From Planctomycetota bacterium (GTDB lineage Bacteria; Planctomycetota; UBA8108; UBA1146), in the NCBI GenBank assembly GCA_002691835.1, contig NZJA01000124.1:1-12939 (forward strand): a DNA stretch of 12,939 nt, read 5' to 3'. Below are positions 1 through 8,040 of this stretch, one piece after another. Position 1 is the first letter of the stretch; each line of letters starts with the position of its first letter. The translations under genes were made by a program, and so were the position numbers. The notes under the pieces were generated by a model, which did not search any database, was not told where the DNA came from, and saw nothing but the letters and a program-made list of their open reading frames with translations.

Positions 1-22
1 CGCGACCTAGTCTTGAGAGGTC

Positions 23-1129
23 ATGCACATGCGCAAGATCGATCCTGATGCCAATCGCTTTCGAAAGATCGTTCGCGGCAAAATCAGGGAAAACCTGAAG
101 CAGTACGTTTCCCAGGGTGAGCTCATCACTCGACAAGGGAAGAAATCTGTCAGTGTTCCCCTGCCTCAGATTGACCTTCCTAACTTCCGATTTGGCCAAG
201 AAGAACAGGGCGGAGTCGGGCAGGGTGATGGGGAAGAAGGCGATCCGCTGGGCAGTGAGCAGGCGGAGCCGGGGCCGGAGGCTGGTGATCAGCCCGGAGA
301 GCATGTTCTCGAGGTCGATGTTGATCTGGAAGAACTTGCAGAGATTCTCGGTGAAGAACTCGAACTTCCCAATATTGAGCCGCGCGGTTCGAGCAGCATT
401 CTCGTTGAAAAAGACAAGTACACCGGGATCACGCGGAATGGTCCCGAGTCTTTGAGGCACTTCCGCAGAACCTTTAAACAGGCTTTGCGGCGTCAGATTT
501 CTTCTGGTTCATATAGTGCAGACAACCCTGTGGTGATTCCTCACCGCGAAGATCGTCGTTACCGTTCCTGGAATACCACAAAGGTCCCGCAGTCAAATGC
601 GGTCATTTTGTACATGATGGATGTTTCAGGATCGATGGGGAACGAGCAGAAAGAAATCGTCCGTATCGAATCATTCTGGCTCGATACCTGGCTGAAAAGT
701 CAGTACGAAAATCTTGAAACTCGATACATTATTCATGACGCTAAGGCCAAGGTTGTCGACCCACATACCTTTTTTCATATTCGGGAATCAGGTGGAACAA
801 AAATCTCTAGTGCATACACCCTTGCGAGAGATTTGATTCGCAAAGAGTTTTCTCCGGAAGATTGGAATGTCTATCTGTTCCATTTTTCAGATGGTGACAA
901 CTGGGGTGGTGATGATACGACCCAATGCCTGGAGTTATTGAATCAAGAGTTGCTTCCAGCCGTTAATGTCTTTTGCTACGGCCAAGTCAAAAGTGCCTAC
1001 GGGAGTGGTCAGTTCATTAAAGACCTGCGCAAAGAATATAAAGAGCATGAAAAAGTTCTGCTCTCGGAAATCAACTCCCGTGACGAGATTTTGCCCTCCA
1101 TAAAAACATTTCTGGGGAAGGGGCACTGA
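23..1129 (+). CDS. yhbH: YhbH/YeaH family (DUF444) von Willebrand A-domain protein
   Basis: Member of the YeaH/YhbH (DUF444) family, which is typically encoded between the serine kinase PrkA and SpoVR and linked to starvation/stress responses and, in Bacillus, sporulation. Its biochemical role is unknown. The N-terminus ([14 protein letters not shown], residues 12-25) and the VPLP-IDLP-FRFG stretch (45-58) are family signatures. They are followed by a low-complexity acidic/glycine segment (about 60-100). The C-terminal half is a vWA domain with a MIDAS-like DVSGS (200-204), a possible metal-ligand threonine in GGTKIS (257-262) and a second acidic cluster SDGD (289-292). The 368-residue length is somewhat below that of E. 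coli YeaH. An ATG at 29 is a good alternative start, because GAGAGG at 15-20 lies 8 bases before it and only 2 before 23. It is cytosolic, with no signal peptide. The stop is one base before spoVR, so the two are co-transcribed. The family call is secure; the function is not. Confidence 0.93.
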   Translation: MHMRKIDPDANRFRKIVRGKIRENLKQYVSQGELITRQGKKSVSVPLPQIDLPNFRFGQEEQGGVGQGDGEEGDPLGSEQAEPGPEAGDQPGEHVLEVDVDLEELAEILGEELELPNIEPRGSSSILVEKDKYTGITRNGPESLRHFRRTFKQALRRQISSGSYSADNPVVIPHREDRRYRSWNTTKVPQSNAVILYMMDVSGSMGNEQKEIVRIESFWLDTWLKSQYENLETRYIIHDAKAKVVDPHTFFHIRESGGTKISSAYTLARDLIRKEFSPEDWNVYLFHFSDGDNWGGDDTTQCLELLNQELLPAVNVFCYGQVKSAYGSGQFIKDLRKEYKEHEKVLLSEINSRDEILPSIKTFLGKGH

Positions 1130-1130
1130 C

Positions 1131-2627
1131 ATGTTTCATGATCGTGACCTGACTCCTGAATTGGTGGAGTGGAAAGATACGATTCGACAGGTCGCTGTCG
1201 ATTCCGGACTCGACTTCTTCGAAGTACTCTTCGAGATGGTCGATTACGATGAAATGAACATGATCGCTGCTTATGGAGGATTTCCTGTTCGGTATCCTCA
1301 CTGGCGTTGGGGCATGCAGTTTGAAGAGCTTCAGAAGCAGTATTCTTACGGCATGGCCAAGATCTACGAATTGGTGATCAATAATGATCCATGTTACGCA
1401 TACCTGATGCGTTGCAATCCATTAGTGGATCAAAAGCTGGTCATGTCCCATGTTTATGGGCACAGCGATTTCTTCAAAAACAATGCTTGGTTCGGTCAAA
1501 CCAACCGGAAGATGGTTGATACGATTGCAAACCATGCAGTAAGAATCAATCGCTACATCGATGAACACGGCAAAGATACGGTCGAGCAATTCATCGATGT
1601 TTGCCTTTCCGTAGAAAACCTCATCGATATTCATTCCCCTTACTTTTCTGAAAAAGAGTCGGTGACTGAAGAGCAGAGGGCAAAAGGTAGACAAGAAGCC
1701 CAGGGGAATCGGATTTCAACACGCGCTTACATGGAAGATTTCATCAATCCACCGGATGTCATCGAAAAGGAGAAGCAGGCGGTACTCGATCAAATCGAGA
1801 AAACAGAGAGCTTCCCACAGGATCCACAGAAAGACATTCTTCTGTTCCTGTTACATCACGGTAGATTGCAATCATGGCAAAGAGACGTTCTCGCGATCGT
1901 TCGTGATGAAGCATATTATTTTGCTCCTCAGGGAATGACGAAGATCATGAATGAAGGGTGGGCCTCGTTTTGGCACTCCAAAATCATGACAGGTGGAATT
2001 CTCGATGCGAGTGAGTTGGTGGATTATGCAGACCACCATGCGGGAACCATGGGTGGCGGGTCTGGGAAATTAAACCCGTACAAATTGGGGATTGAACTCT
2101 TCCGAGATATTGAAAGACGATGGAATGCGGGTCAGTACGGTGCAGAGTGGGAATCATGCCACGATGTTCATGGTCGAAATGACTGGGATTTGAACCACAA
2201 TAAAGGCATGGAGAAAATTTACTCAGTTCGTTCTACCCACAATGACATCACCTTCATTGACGAATTTTTGACAGAGGACTTTGCTGTTCGACAGAATCTT
2301 TACACCTATAAATTTGATCGTGCACAATCGCAGTATGTGATGGAGAGTCGCGATTTTCGGGAAGTAAAAAATAAGCTTCTCGATCAACTGGCCAATTCCG
2401 GGCGTCCTCAAATCGAGGTGGTCGATGGGAATTACGGTAATCGCGGTGAGTTGCTACTGGATCATCGCTGGACCGGAACCCCCCTGAAAATGGACTATGC
2501 CCGGCGGACCCTCGAAAACCTTGAAAAGCTGTGGGGGCGACCAGTGCATCTGAAAACCCAAATTGACAGCAAGGTCAAAATTCTTGGGTACAACGGCTCC
2601 AGGCACGAAGAACGCAACGAATCCTGA
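1131..2627 (+). CDS. spoVR: SpoVR family protein (YcgB-like)
   Basis: SpoVR/YcgB family protein of 498 residues, close to the usual 470-510. The name comes from Bacillus spore cortex formation, but the family is widespread in non-sporulating Gram-negatives with YhbH/YeaH and PrkA, where it is tied to stress or stationary phase. Family blocks are clear: HWRWGMQFEEL (57-67), HVYGHSDFFKNNAWF (107-121), YFAPQGMTKIMNEGWASFWH (263-282) and LNPYKLGIELFRDIERRW (314-331). The conserved histidine and glutamate residues in the second and third blocks (H107, H111, E275, H282) could bind a metal; this is inference. A purine-rich stretch (GGGGAAGGGG, 1114-1123) sits 7 bases before the ATG, and the gap to yhbH is a single base, supporting translational coupling. 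No signal peptide or membrane segment is seen, so it is cytosolic. Confidence 0.95.
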   Translation: MFHDRDLTPELVEWKDTIRQVAVDSGLDFFEVLFEMVDYDEMNMIAAYGGFPVRYPHWRWGMQFEELQKQYSYGMAKIYELVINNDPCYAYLMRCNPLVDQKLVMSHVYGHSDFFKNNAWFGQTNRKMVDTIANHAVRINRYIDEHGKDTVEQFIDVCLSVENLIDIHSPYFSEKESVTEEQRAKGRQEAQGNRISTRAYMEDFINPPDVIEKEKQAVLDQIEKTESFPQDPQKDILLFLLHHGRLQSWQRDVLAIVRDEAYYFAPQGMTKIMNEGWASFWHSKIMTGGILDASELVDYADHHAGTMGGGSGKLNPYKLGIELFRDIERRWNAGQYGAEWESCHDVHGRNDWDLNHNKGMEKIYSVRSTHNDITFIDEFLTEDFAVRQNLYTYKFDRAQSQYVMESRDFREVKNKLLDQLANSGRPQIEVVDGNYGNRGELLLDHRWTGTPLKMDYARRTLENLEKLWGRPVHLKTQIDSKVKILGYNGSRHEERNES

Positions 2628-2632
2628 ATTCG

Positions 2633-2648
2633 GCCCCTTTCAGGGGGC
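2633..2648 (+). other. short GC hairpin after spoVR
   Basis: A five-pair stem (GCCCC / GGGGC) with a six-base loop lies just after the spoVR stop. It lacks a following T-run, so it is a weak candidate for termination or transcript-end stabilisation. The rest of the 150-base gap before icmF shows no other convincing structure, and I see no clear promoter there. Confidence 0.25.
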
Positions 2649-2768
2649 GGTATTACCCATACTTCTTCGAAATACCCCTCGGCTCGACTTGAACTTCCGG
2701 GGTTCACCTTCGATGATATGAAATTGGGAATCGGCAAGATTCCCGCAATTTCGACTCTCGAAGGATCT

Positions 2769-2774
2769 GGAGGA
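2769..2774 (+). promoter_or_regulatory. Shine-Dalgarno that decides the icmF start
   Basis: GGAGGA sits three bases before the ATG at 2778. The upstream in-frame ATG at 2718 has no purine-rich site before it. The spacing is slightly short but this is the only good ribosome-binding site in the region. Protein starting at 2778 begins MRPARFVTAASLFDGHD, which matches where IcmF proteins enter their B12 domain. Confidence 0.55.
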
Positions 2775-2777
2775 GCC

Positions 2778-5700
2778 ATGCGTCCCGCCCGTTTTGTCAC
2801 GGCAGCGAGCCTGTTTGACGGCCATGATGCATCGATCAACATCATTCGGCGCGTGCTGCAGGATCAGGGTGCGGAAGTGATCCATCTGGGGCACAACCGT
2901 AGTGCTGAAGAAATTGTGAACACGGCGATTCAGGAAGATGCGGATGGGATTGCAGTTTCCTCCTATCAGGGTGGTCACAATGAGTTCTTCCGATTTATGC
3001 ATGATCTCCTCCAAGAGAAGGGTGCTCCCTGGATCAAACTGTTCGGAGGTGGCGGTGGAGTCATCATTCCTTCAGAGATTGAAGCTCTGCACTCTTATGG
3101 GATAGAAAGAATCTACTCACCTGAAGAGGGTCGAGATCTGGGCCTTGAAGGCATGGCCCAAGACATGCTGGCTCGTTGTGGTCAACTGAATGGTCAGCCA
3201 GTCAGAGGAGATCGCCTGCCGCAAAGGATTACCCGCGTAGAGTTGGGTGAGACAGAGAAATCGGGCCAACGAAAAATTCCCGTTATTGGACTTACTGGAA
3301 CCGGCGGGGCAGGAAAATCCTCCCTGACGGATGAGCTTCTTCGTCGATTCCTTCAGGATTTTCCAGATCGTCGTTTTTCCATCGTCAGTGTGGACCCGAC
3401 AAAGAGGCGTACTGGAGGAGCTCTCCTTGGCGATCGAATACGCATTAACAGTTGTGATCATCCCAGAGCCTACGTCAGGTCCCTTGCGACACGATCGAGT
3501 GGAGTCGAGGTTCCTGAAGCGATCATCGGTGCGATTCACGAAGTGAGCCAAGATGACTTCGATCTCGTACTATTGGAAACGTCAGGGATCGGTCAGGGGG
3601 ATAGCAGAGTCACTGAAATCGCAGATTTATCCGTCTACGTGATGACTCCGGAATATGGTGCAGCGAGCCAACTCGAAAAAATCGACATGATTGACTACGC
3701 CGATGCCATCGTCCTCAATAAATCTGACCGCGCAGGAGCTCGGGATGCGATCCGAGATATTCGCAAGCAGTATCGTCGCAGTCGAAAAGTCTTTGATCAC
3801 GAAATCACAGATGAAGAACTTCCGGTTTTTGGGACTGTTGCCAGTCATTTTAATGACTCCGGTGTTGAGACTTTCTACCGGTACCTTCTGAATCACCTCG
3901 GTGAAAATGATGAGAGTTGGAAAGTTCCCACTTCGCGTTTGAGCATTTCTGGCGAAGATCGCCCTTCGGTGATCCCTGCCGATCGTAGTGGTTATCTGCT
4001 TGAGATTATTCAGACGATTCAGGAATACCACCGAGTGGTTGAGTCAGACTCCCAGTTAGCTTCCGATATCGAATCGTTGGACCGCAGTGCCACTTTGGTC
4101 GATGAGGACCAGGGGCAAGTTCTGATTCAAAAAGCGAGAGAGTTGGAAGAGAAGCTCTCACCTGAAGCTCGCCGCTTGCTTAAAGATTGGCCAGAGATCA
4201 GGTCGGCCTACTCAGGGGAAGAGCTGATCTTTAAAATCAGGGATCGAGAAATTAGTGAGCCTCTTCATGTGGAAACCCTCGCTGGAACTCAGTTGTCGAG
4301 GGTGGCACTTCCGAAAATTGAGGGGCAGGGAGATTTAATCCGCTGGTTGCAACTGGAGCATCTTCCAGGGCACTTCCCTTTTACAGCGGGAGTCTTCCCC
4401 TTCCGTAGAAGAGATGAACACCCAAAGCGAATGTTTGCAGGTGAGGGCCCTCCGGAAAAAACAAATTCCCGTTTTCATTACCTCTGTAAAGGCGAAACAG
4501 TCCATCGCCTTTCGACGGCATTTGACTCTGTCACCTTGTATGGAGAAGATCCCGATCGCCGGCCCGATATCTACGGCAAAGTGGGCGAGAGTGGCGTCAG
4601 TATCTGCACTCTCGATGACATGAAAAAACTCTACGACGGGTTTGATCTCTGTGCTCCAAGCACATCGGTTTCGATGACGATCAACGGCCCTGCTCCAATG
4701 ATATTGGCAATGTTTTTTAATACTGCCATCGATCAACAGGTGGAGAAGTATCGCCAAGAAAACGGTAAAGAACCCGATGCCCAAACGAAGTTGGAGATCG
4801 AAAAATTCGTTCTTCAGAATGTTAGAGGAACTGTACAGGCTGATATCCTCAAAGAGGATCAGGCTCAGAACACCTGCATCTTCAGCATTGATTTTGCTCT
4901 GCGTATGATGGGTGATATCCAGCAGTACTTTATCGACGAGAAGGTTCGCAATTACTATTCGGTTTCGATTAGCGGTTACCACATTGCGGAAGCAGGAGCG
5001 AACCCGATTACCCAATTGGCATTTACCCTTGCCAACGGATTGACGTATATCGAGTACTATCGATCCAGGGGAATGGACGTCGACGACTTTGCGAGAAACC
5101 TTTCATTTTTCTTCTCAAACGGTCTCGATGCTGAGTACTCGGTATTAGGTCGTGTGGCTCGCCGTCTTTGGTCAGTCATCATGAGAGATCTCTACGGTGC
5201 GAATGAACGCAGCCAGAAACTGAAATACCACATTCAGACCTCCGGGCGTTCACTCCATGCCATGGAGATTGATTTCAACGACATTCGGACCACTCTCCAG
5301 GCACTGATGGCTTATTACGATCAGTGTAACTCCCTGCACACCAACTCTTACGATGAGGCCATCACCACACCGACGACTGAATCAGTACGAAGGGCGATGG
5401 CCATCCAGCTGATCGTTGCTGAAGAGTTGGGTCTCGCAAAAAATGATAATCCGATGCAGGGTTCATTCGTGACGGATGAATTGACTGAACTGGTAGAGAA
5501 GGCAGTGCTCGATGAGTTTCGACGGCTTCATGATAGGGGTGGTGTTCTTGGGGCTCTCGAGCGTCAATATCAGCGGTCAAAAATTCAAGAAGAGTCACTC
5601 CTTTATGAACATCGCAAGCATTCTGGTGAGTTGCCGATTATTGGCATCAATACCTTCTTGCGCCCTGAAGGTGCTGAAGAACCAGACATGGAAATTGAAC

Positions 5701-5927
5701 TGAGAAGATCGTCTACTGATGAGAAGGATCAGCGAATCGTTGATCTCGCTCAGTTCCATGAACAACATGCGAACGAAAGCGGTCCTGCCCTTGAAAAGCT
5801 GCAACAGGTTGCATTATCCGGGGAGAACATCTTCAGAGAGTTGATGCATACGGTTCGAGTCGCCAGTCTTGGCCAGATCAGTGCAGCCCTCTACGAGGTG
5901 GGTGGTCGATACCGGCGAAACATGTAA
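2778..5927 (+). CDS. icmF: IcmF: fused isobutyryl-CoA mutase and G-protein chaperone
   Basis: Adenosylcobalamin-dependent enzyme that interconverts isobutyryl-CoA and n-butyryl-CoA, with its GTPase chaperone fused in. Numbered from 2778 (1049 residues), the order is: B12-binding Rossmann domain with DGHDAS (14-19), H16 being the lower cobalt ligand, and a GGGGG turn near 90; MeaI-type GTPase with P-loop GTGGAGKS (174-181), DPTKRRTGGALLGDR (206-220), ETSGIGQGD (267-275) and NKSD (314-317); a linker of about 150 residues; then the substrate-binding TIM barrel (RMFAGEG, TLYGEDPD, SGYH with H735). The substrate-selecting positions are Phe553 and Gln697. This is the isobutyryl-CoA pattern, as opposed to Tyr/Arg in methylmalonyl-CoA mutase. 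The sixth residue of the DxHxxG motif is Ser instead of Gly, which I recall as normal in IcmF. An in-frame ATG at 2718 would add 20 residues without family resemblance. It runs in the same direction as spoVR, but the 150-base gap leaves co-transcription open. It probably serves branched-chain acyl-CoA metabolism. Confidence 0.96.
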   Translation: MRPARFVTAASLFDGHDASINIIRRVLQDQGAEVIHLGHNRSAEEIVNTAIQEDADGIAVSSYQGGHNEFFRFMHDLLQEKGAPWIKLFGGGGGVIIPSEIEALHSYGIERIYSPEEGRDLGLEGMAQDMLARCGQLNGQPVRGDRLPQRITRVELGETEKSGQRKIPVIGLTGTGGAGKSSLTDELLRRFLQDFPDRRFSIVSVDPTKRRTGGALLGDRIRINSCDHPRAYVRSLATRSSGVEVPEAIIGAIHEVSQDDFDLVLLETSGIGQGDSRVTEIADLSVYVMTPEYGAASQLEKIDMIDYADAIVLNKSDRAGARDAIRDIRKQYRRSRKVFDHEITDEELPVFGTVASHFNDSGVETFYRYLLNHLGENDESWKVPTSRLSISGEDRPSVIPADRSGYLLEIIQTIQEYHRVVESDSQLASDIESLDRSATLVDEDQGQVLIQKARELEEKLSPEARRLLKDWPEIRSAYSGEELIFKIRDREISEPLHVETLAGTQLSRVALPKIEGQGDLIRWLQLEHLPGHFPFTAGVFPFRRRDEHPKRMFAGEGPPEKTNSRFHYLCKGETVHRLSTAFDSVTLYGEDPDRRPDIYGKVGESGVSICTLDDMKKLYDGFDLCAPSTSVSMTINGPAPMILAMFFNTAIDQQVEKYRQENGKEPDAQTKLEIEKFVLQNVRGTVQADILKEDQAQNTCIFSIDFALRMMGDIQQYFIDEKVRNYYSVSISGYHIAEAGANPITQLAFTLANGLTYIEYYRSRGMDVDDFARNLSFFFSNGLDAEYSVLGRVARRLWSVIMRDLYGANERSQKLKYHIQTSGRSLHAMEIDFNDIRTTLQALMAYYDQCNSLHTNSYDEAITTPTTESVRRAMAIQLIVAEELGLAKNDNPMQGSFVTDELTELVEKAVLDEFRRLHDRGGVLGALERQYQRSKIQEESLLYEHRKHSGELPIIGINTFLRPEGAEEPDMEIELRRSSTDEKDQRIVDLAQFHEQHANESGPALEKLQQVALSGENIFRELMHTVRVASLGQISAALYEVGGRYRRNM

Positions 5928-5944
5928 GGTTGCTGAGGATCTCT

Positions 5945-6307
5945 TTAGTGCTGGGCTGGCTGTTTGTTCGCGGCAGAAAAACCGAGTAGTCCAAGTCCAC
6001 CGATGGAGAGCCAGCCATGGGCTTCCAGCCACCGGTGACTCGCTTCACTGGAAACCCAGCCTAGCATCGGTACGACCAATGCCATGAGGCCAGCGCTGAT
6101 CAGGAGCCAGGCAACGGCTGTCAGTCTTCCTTCTCTTCGATGGGGAATCAGGAGTGCCAAGGCCAGCAGTCCGGACAGGACGGTTCCGACCCCCAGATGA
6201 ATCAGCAGGGGATACCCCCTCAGATCGACACCGATAGGAATACCTGGAATCGATGTCAGCATTGCCAGGATTAGTAGCGGAATGATGAACCGGCGCCAGT
6301 TTTTCAT
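5945..6307 (-). CDS. small four-helix membrane protein, putative heme-b partner of the multiheme cytochrome
   Basis: A 120-residue integral membrane protein that I cannot assign to a named family. Four hydrophobic helices are visible: about 7-25, 31-53, 62-83 and 96-112. His37 lies early in helix 2 (YPLLIHLGVG) and His97 at the start of helix 4 (EAHGWLSIGG). By alternating topology both would sit near the same membrane face, so they could ligate one heme b and pass quinol electrons to the cytochrome encoded upstream. This role is inference. The ATG at 6307 overlaps the cytochrome stop by four bases (ATGA) and has AGGAG six bases upstream, so I prefer it to an in-frame ATG at 6373 that lies within the cytochrome gene. 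It is the last gene of the operon and converges on icmF with only 17 bases between the stops and no visible terminator. Confidence 0.8.
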   Translation of the reverse strand: MKNWRRFIIPLLILAMLTSIPGIPIGVDLRGYPLLIHLGVGTVLSGLLALALLIPHRREGRLTAVAWLLISAGLMALVVPMLGWVSSEASHRWLEAHGWLSIGGLGLLGFSAANKQPAQH

Positions 6308-8040
6308 GACCCGCTCCTGTCCCATGATCGAAACAGCATATTCAGCGAAGCGAGTAATGCCAAAAATGCACACCCTCCAAAATAGAATTTAGCCAGATCT
6401 CTTCCGCTGAATAGAACCTTCCAGAAATTCCAGAGATTGGAGTCAAAGGTGGGGTGATCGTTGTCGGGATTGTTTTTTGTGTGAACCCCTGCATTGGCTG
6501 AGGTGATGGGTATGAAAGGATTCGGATGGCTGTTCAACATTGGCCATGCGCTCTCTGTGGAGTGGCAGTCACTGCAGCCGTTGATTCCAAGTGACATCGC
6601 CGCGGGTCTCACTGGATGACCGATTTTCCAGTCCACAGGTTTGGCAAGTGCTTGATCAAGGGTTGGATCAATAGGTTTCAGAAGATCTCCAGGTGCTTTT
6701 TCCCATGCTTGTCCTGCTGTGACCAGAGCAGCCGGGGGATCCAATTGTCCCAAAAAAGCAGAGAGGCTTCGCTCGGCTTTGTCAGGAGATTCCGTTGTCG
6801 AAGAGATTTTTTCCAGAAGATGGGATCGAACTCTCAAGATTCTTCGCAGCGGAGTACGAAGATCACTTGGTGGAATCGCTGTGGCGGGTTGATCACCGTC
6901 AGCAATTCGAATCCATCCTTCGGGCCATGCTTGATAGTGAGGAGCCCAACGATTTTGGTCGTCTTTTGCAATGATGTCGGAGTAAATCGCTGGGGCATCA
7001 GTTGAAGATCGACCCTGTTTTGCGATTCCCAACTGATGTGCTCGGGAGGTCCAGATCTTATGACCTTGCTGATCTGGATGTGATCCGGAGTGGCATGCCG
7101 TACAGGTCATCGATTCGATATGAAAAGGAGGCAAACCACGGTGTTCCGGTCGGGGAGCAGAATGCATGACGACTTCACCCGCAGGAAGATGACAGCCCCG
7201 GCAACTGAGAGATTCTACAGACACTCCACTCGGGTGGGATTCGCCGTCCTTTCCCCGAACGATGTGGTGGTCGATGCCTGATCGGTGGCAGTCGACACAG
7301 CTCATCCCTGCGGCAAGATGGACATCTTCCGCGTGAGTCCAATTGGGACGTGATTCCGCGAAGCCAGCAGGCTTGACAGAATGGCAATGAAGGCATGCTG
7401 AAGGCCCGGCATCTGCTTTAAGGTTCAGGGTGACCTTCGCAGATGTGTCATACCTGTGTGAGGGCATTTTCCCCGATGAATCGATGAGCCCTGCCGCTAC
7501 AAAAGGAGCGAGCTCAGTTTTGCCCTGTCGGATGAGACGATCTCTTTTTTCGAATTGATATTCGCCACTCAGATGGCAAATCAGGCAGTCTGAATTCTGC
7601 CCACTGATGGAATGACTGCCACCAGGGTCAAATGATCCATGGCTTTTCCGAAGGTCATCCTGAGTGAGCCCCAGATCTTTTGTGGATAAAAACCCTGGCC
7701 ACGATCTCGAATGAAAGGGCCAACGGCTGCCACTTCTGGAATCGATCAAAAACCACGGTTCACCGTTGGGACCATCGGTTCCTTGCCCGCCGTGAAGTCC
7801 ACCCGAGGCACTTTGAACATCATGGCAGGGAGCACAGGTTGCAGCCATATCGGGCTGGAGCCCTGAAGGGTCGTCCGGTGAGATGACTTGGCCCCGTGAA
7901 TCTCGTAATTCGATTTGGTGAATGTAGGTTTCTGGTGATCCGGTTCTTTTCCATGGGCTTTGGTTGCTGGAATCTTGGCCAATCAGACTGGCGGGGAAAA
8001 CCATCCACAGTATGGCCCACAGGAATTGAAGTCGGATCAT
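6304..8040 (-). CDS. exported seven-heme cytochrome c with C-terminal membrane anchor
   Basis: Multiheme c-type cytochrome of 578 residues. A signal peptide (residues 1 to about 21, FLWAILWMVFPASLIG) sends it across the membrane. Seven CXXCH heme sites follow: CAPCH (69), CLICH (152), CLHCH (216), CVDCH (248), CRGCH (280), CTACH (313) and CSDCH (489). Many further histidines could act as distal ligands. A heme-free stretch of about 170 residues (318-488) separates hemes six and seven. A hydrophobic helix near 551-570 (YFGGCAFLALLASLNMLF), followed by a short basic tail, should tether it to the membrane with the hemes outside. All cysteines but one (C557, in the helix) belong to heme motifs. 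I see no CXXCK and no similarity in layout to NrfA, HAO or octaheme tetrathionate reductase, so the substrate is unknown. GGAGA lies just before the ATG, which overlaps the upstream FGE-like stop (ATGA). Confidence 0.92.
   Translation of the reverse strand: MIRLQFLWAILWMVFPASLIGQDSSNQSPWKRTGSPETYIHQIELRDSRGQVISPDDPSGLQPDMAATCAPCHDVQSASGGLHGGQGTDGPNGEPWFLIDSRSGSRWPFHSRSWPGFLSTKDLGLTQDDLRKSHGSFDPGGSHSISGQNSDCLICHLSGEYQFEKRDRLIRQGKTELAPFVAAGLIDSSGKMPSHRYDTSAKVTLNLKADAGPSACLHCHSVKPAGFAESRPNWTHAEDVHLAAGMSCVDCHRSGIDHHIVRGKDGESHPSGVSVESLSCRGCHLPAGEVVMHSAPRPEHRGLPPFHIESMTCTACHSGSHPDQQGHKIWTSRAHQLGIAKQGRSSTDAPAIYSDIIAKDDQNRWAPHYQAWPEGWIRIADGDQPATAIPPSDLRTPLRRILRVRSHLLEKISSTTESPDKAERSLSAFLGQLDPPAALVTAGQAWEKAPGDLLKPIDPTLDQALAKPVDWKIGHPVRPAAMSLGINGCSDCHSTESAWPMLNSHPNPFIPITSANAGVHTKNNPDNDHPTFDSNLWNFWKVLFSGRDLAKFYFGGCAFLALLASLNMLFRSWDRSGS

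Noticed and set aside
2790..2840. DxHxxS instead of DxHxxG in the IcmF B12 motif as a broken cobalamin site
   Set aside because: The aspartate and histidine are intact, and the small residue in place of Gly is, as I recall, normal for IcmF proteins.
4335..5015. Minus-strand open frame of 226 codons inside icmF
   Set aside because: Antisense shadow of a strongly conserved mutase domain; no motif, no ribosome-binding site.
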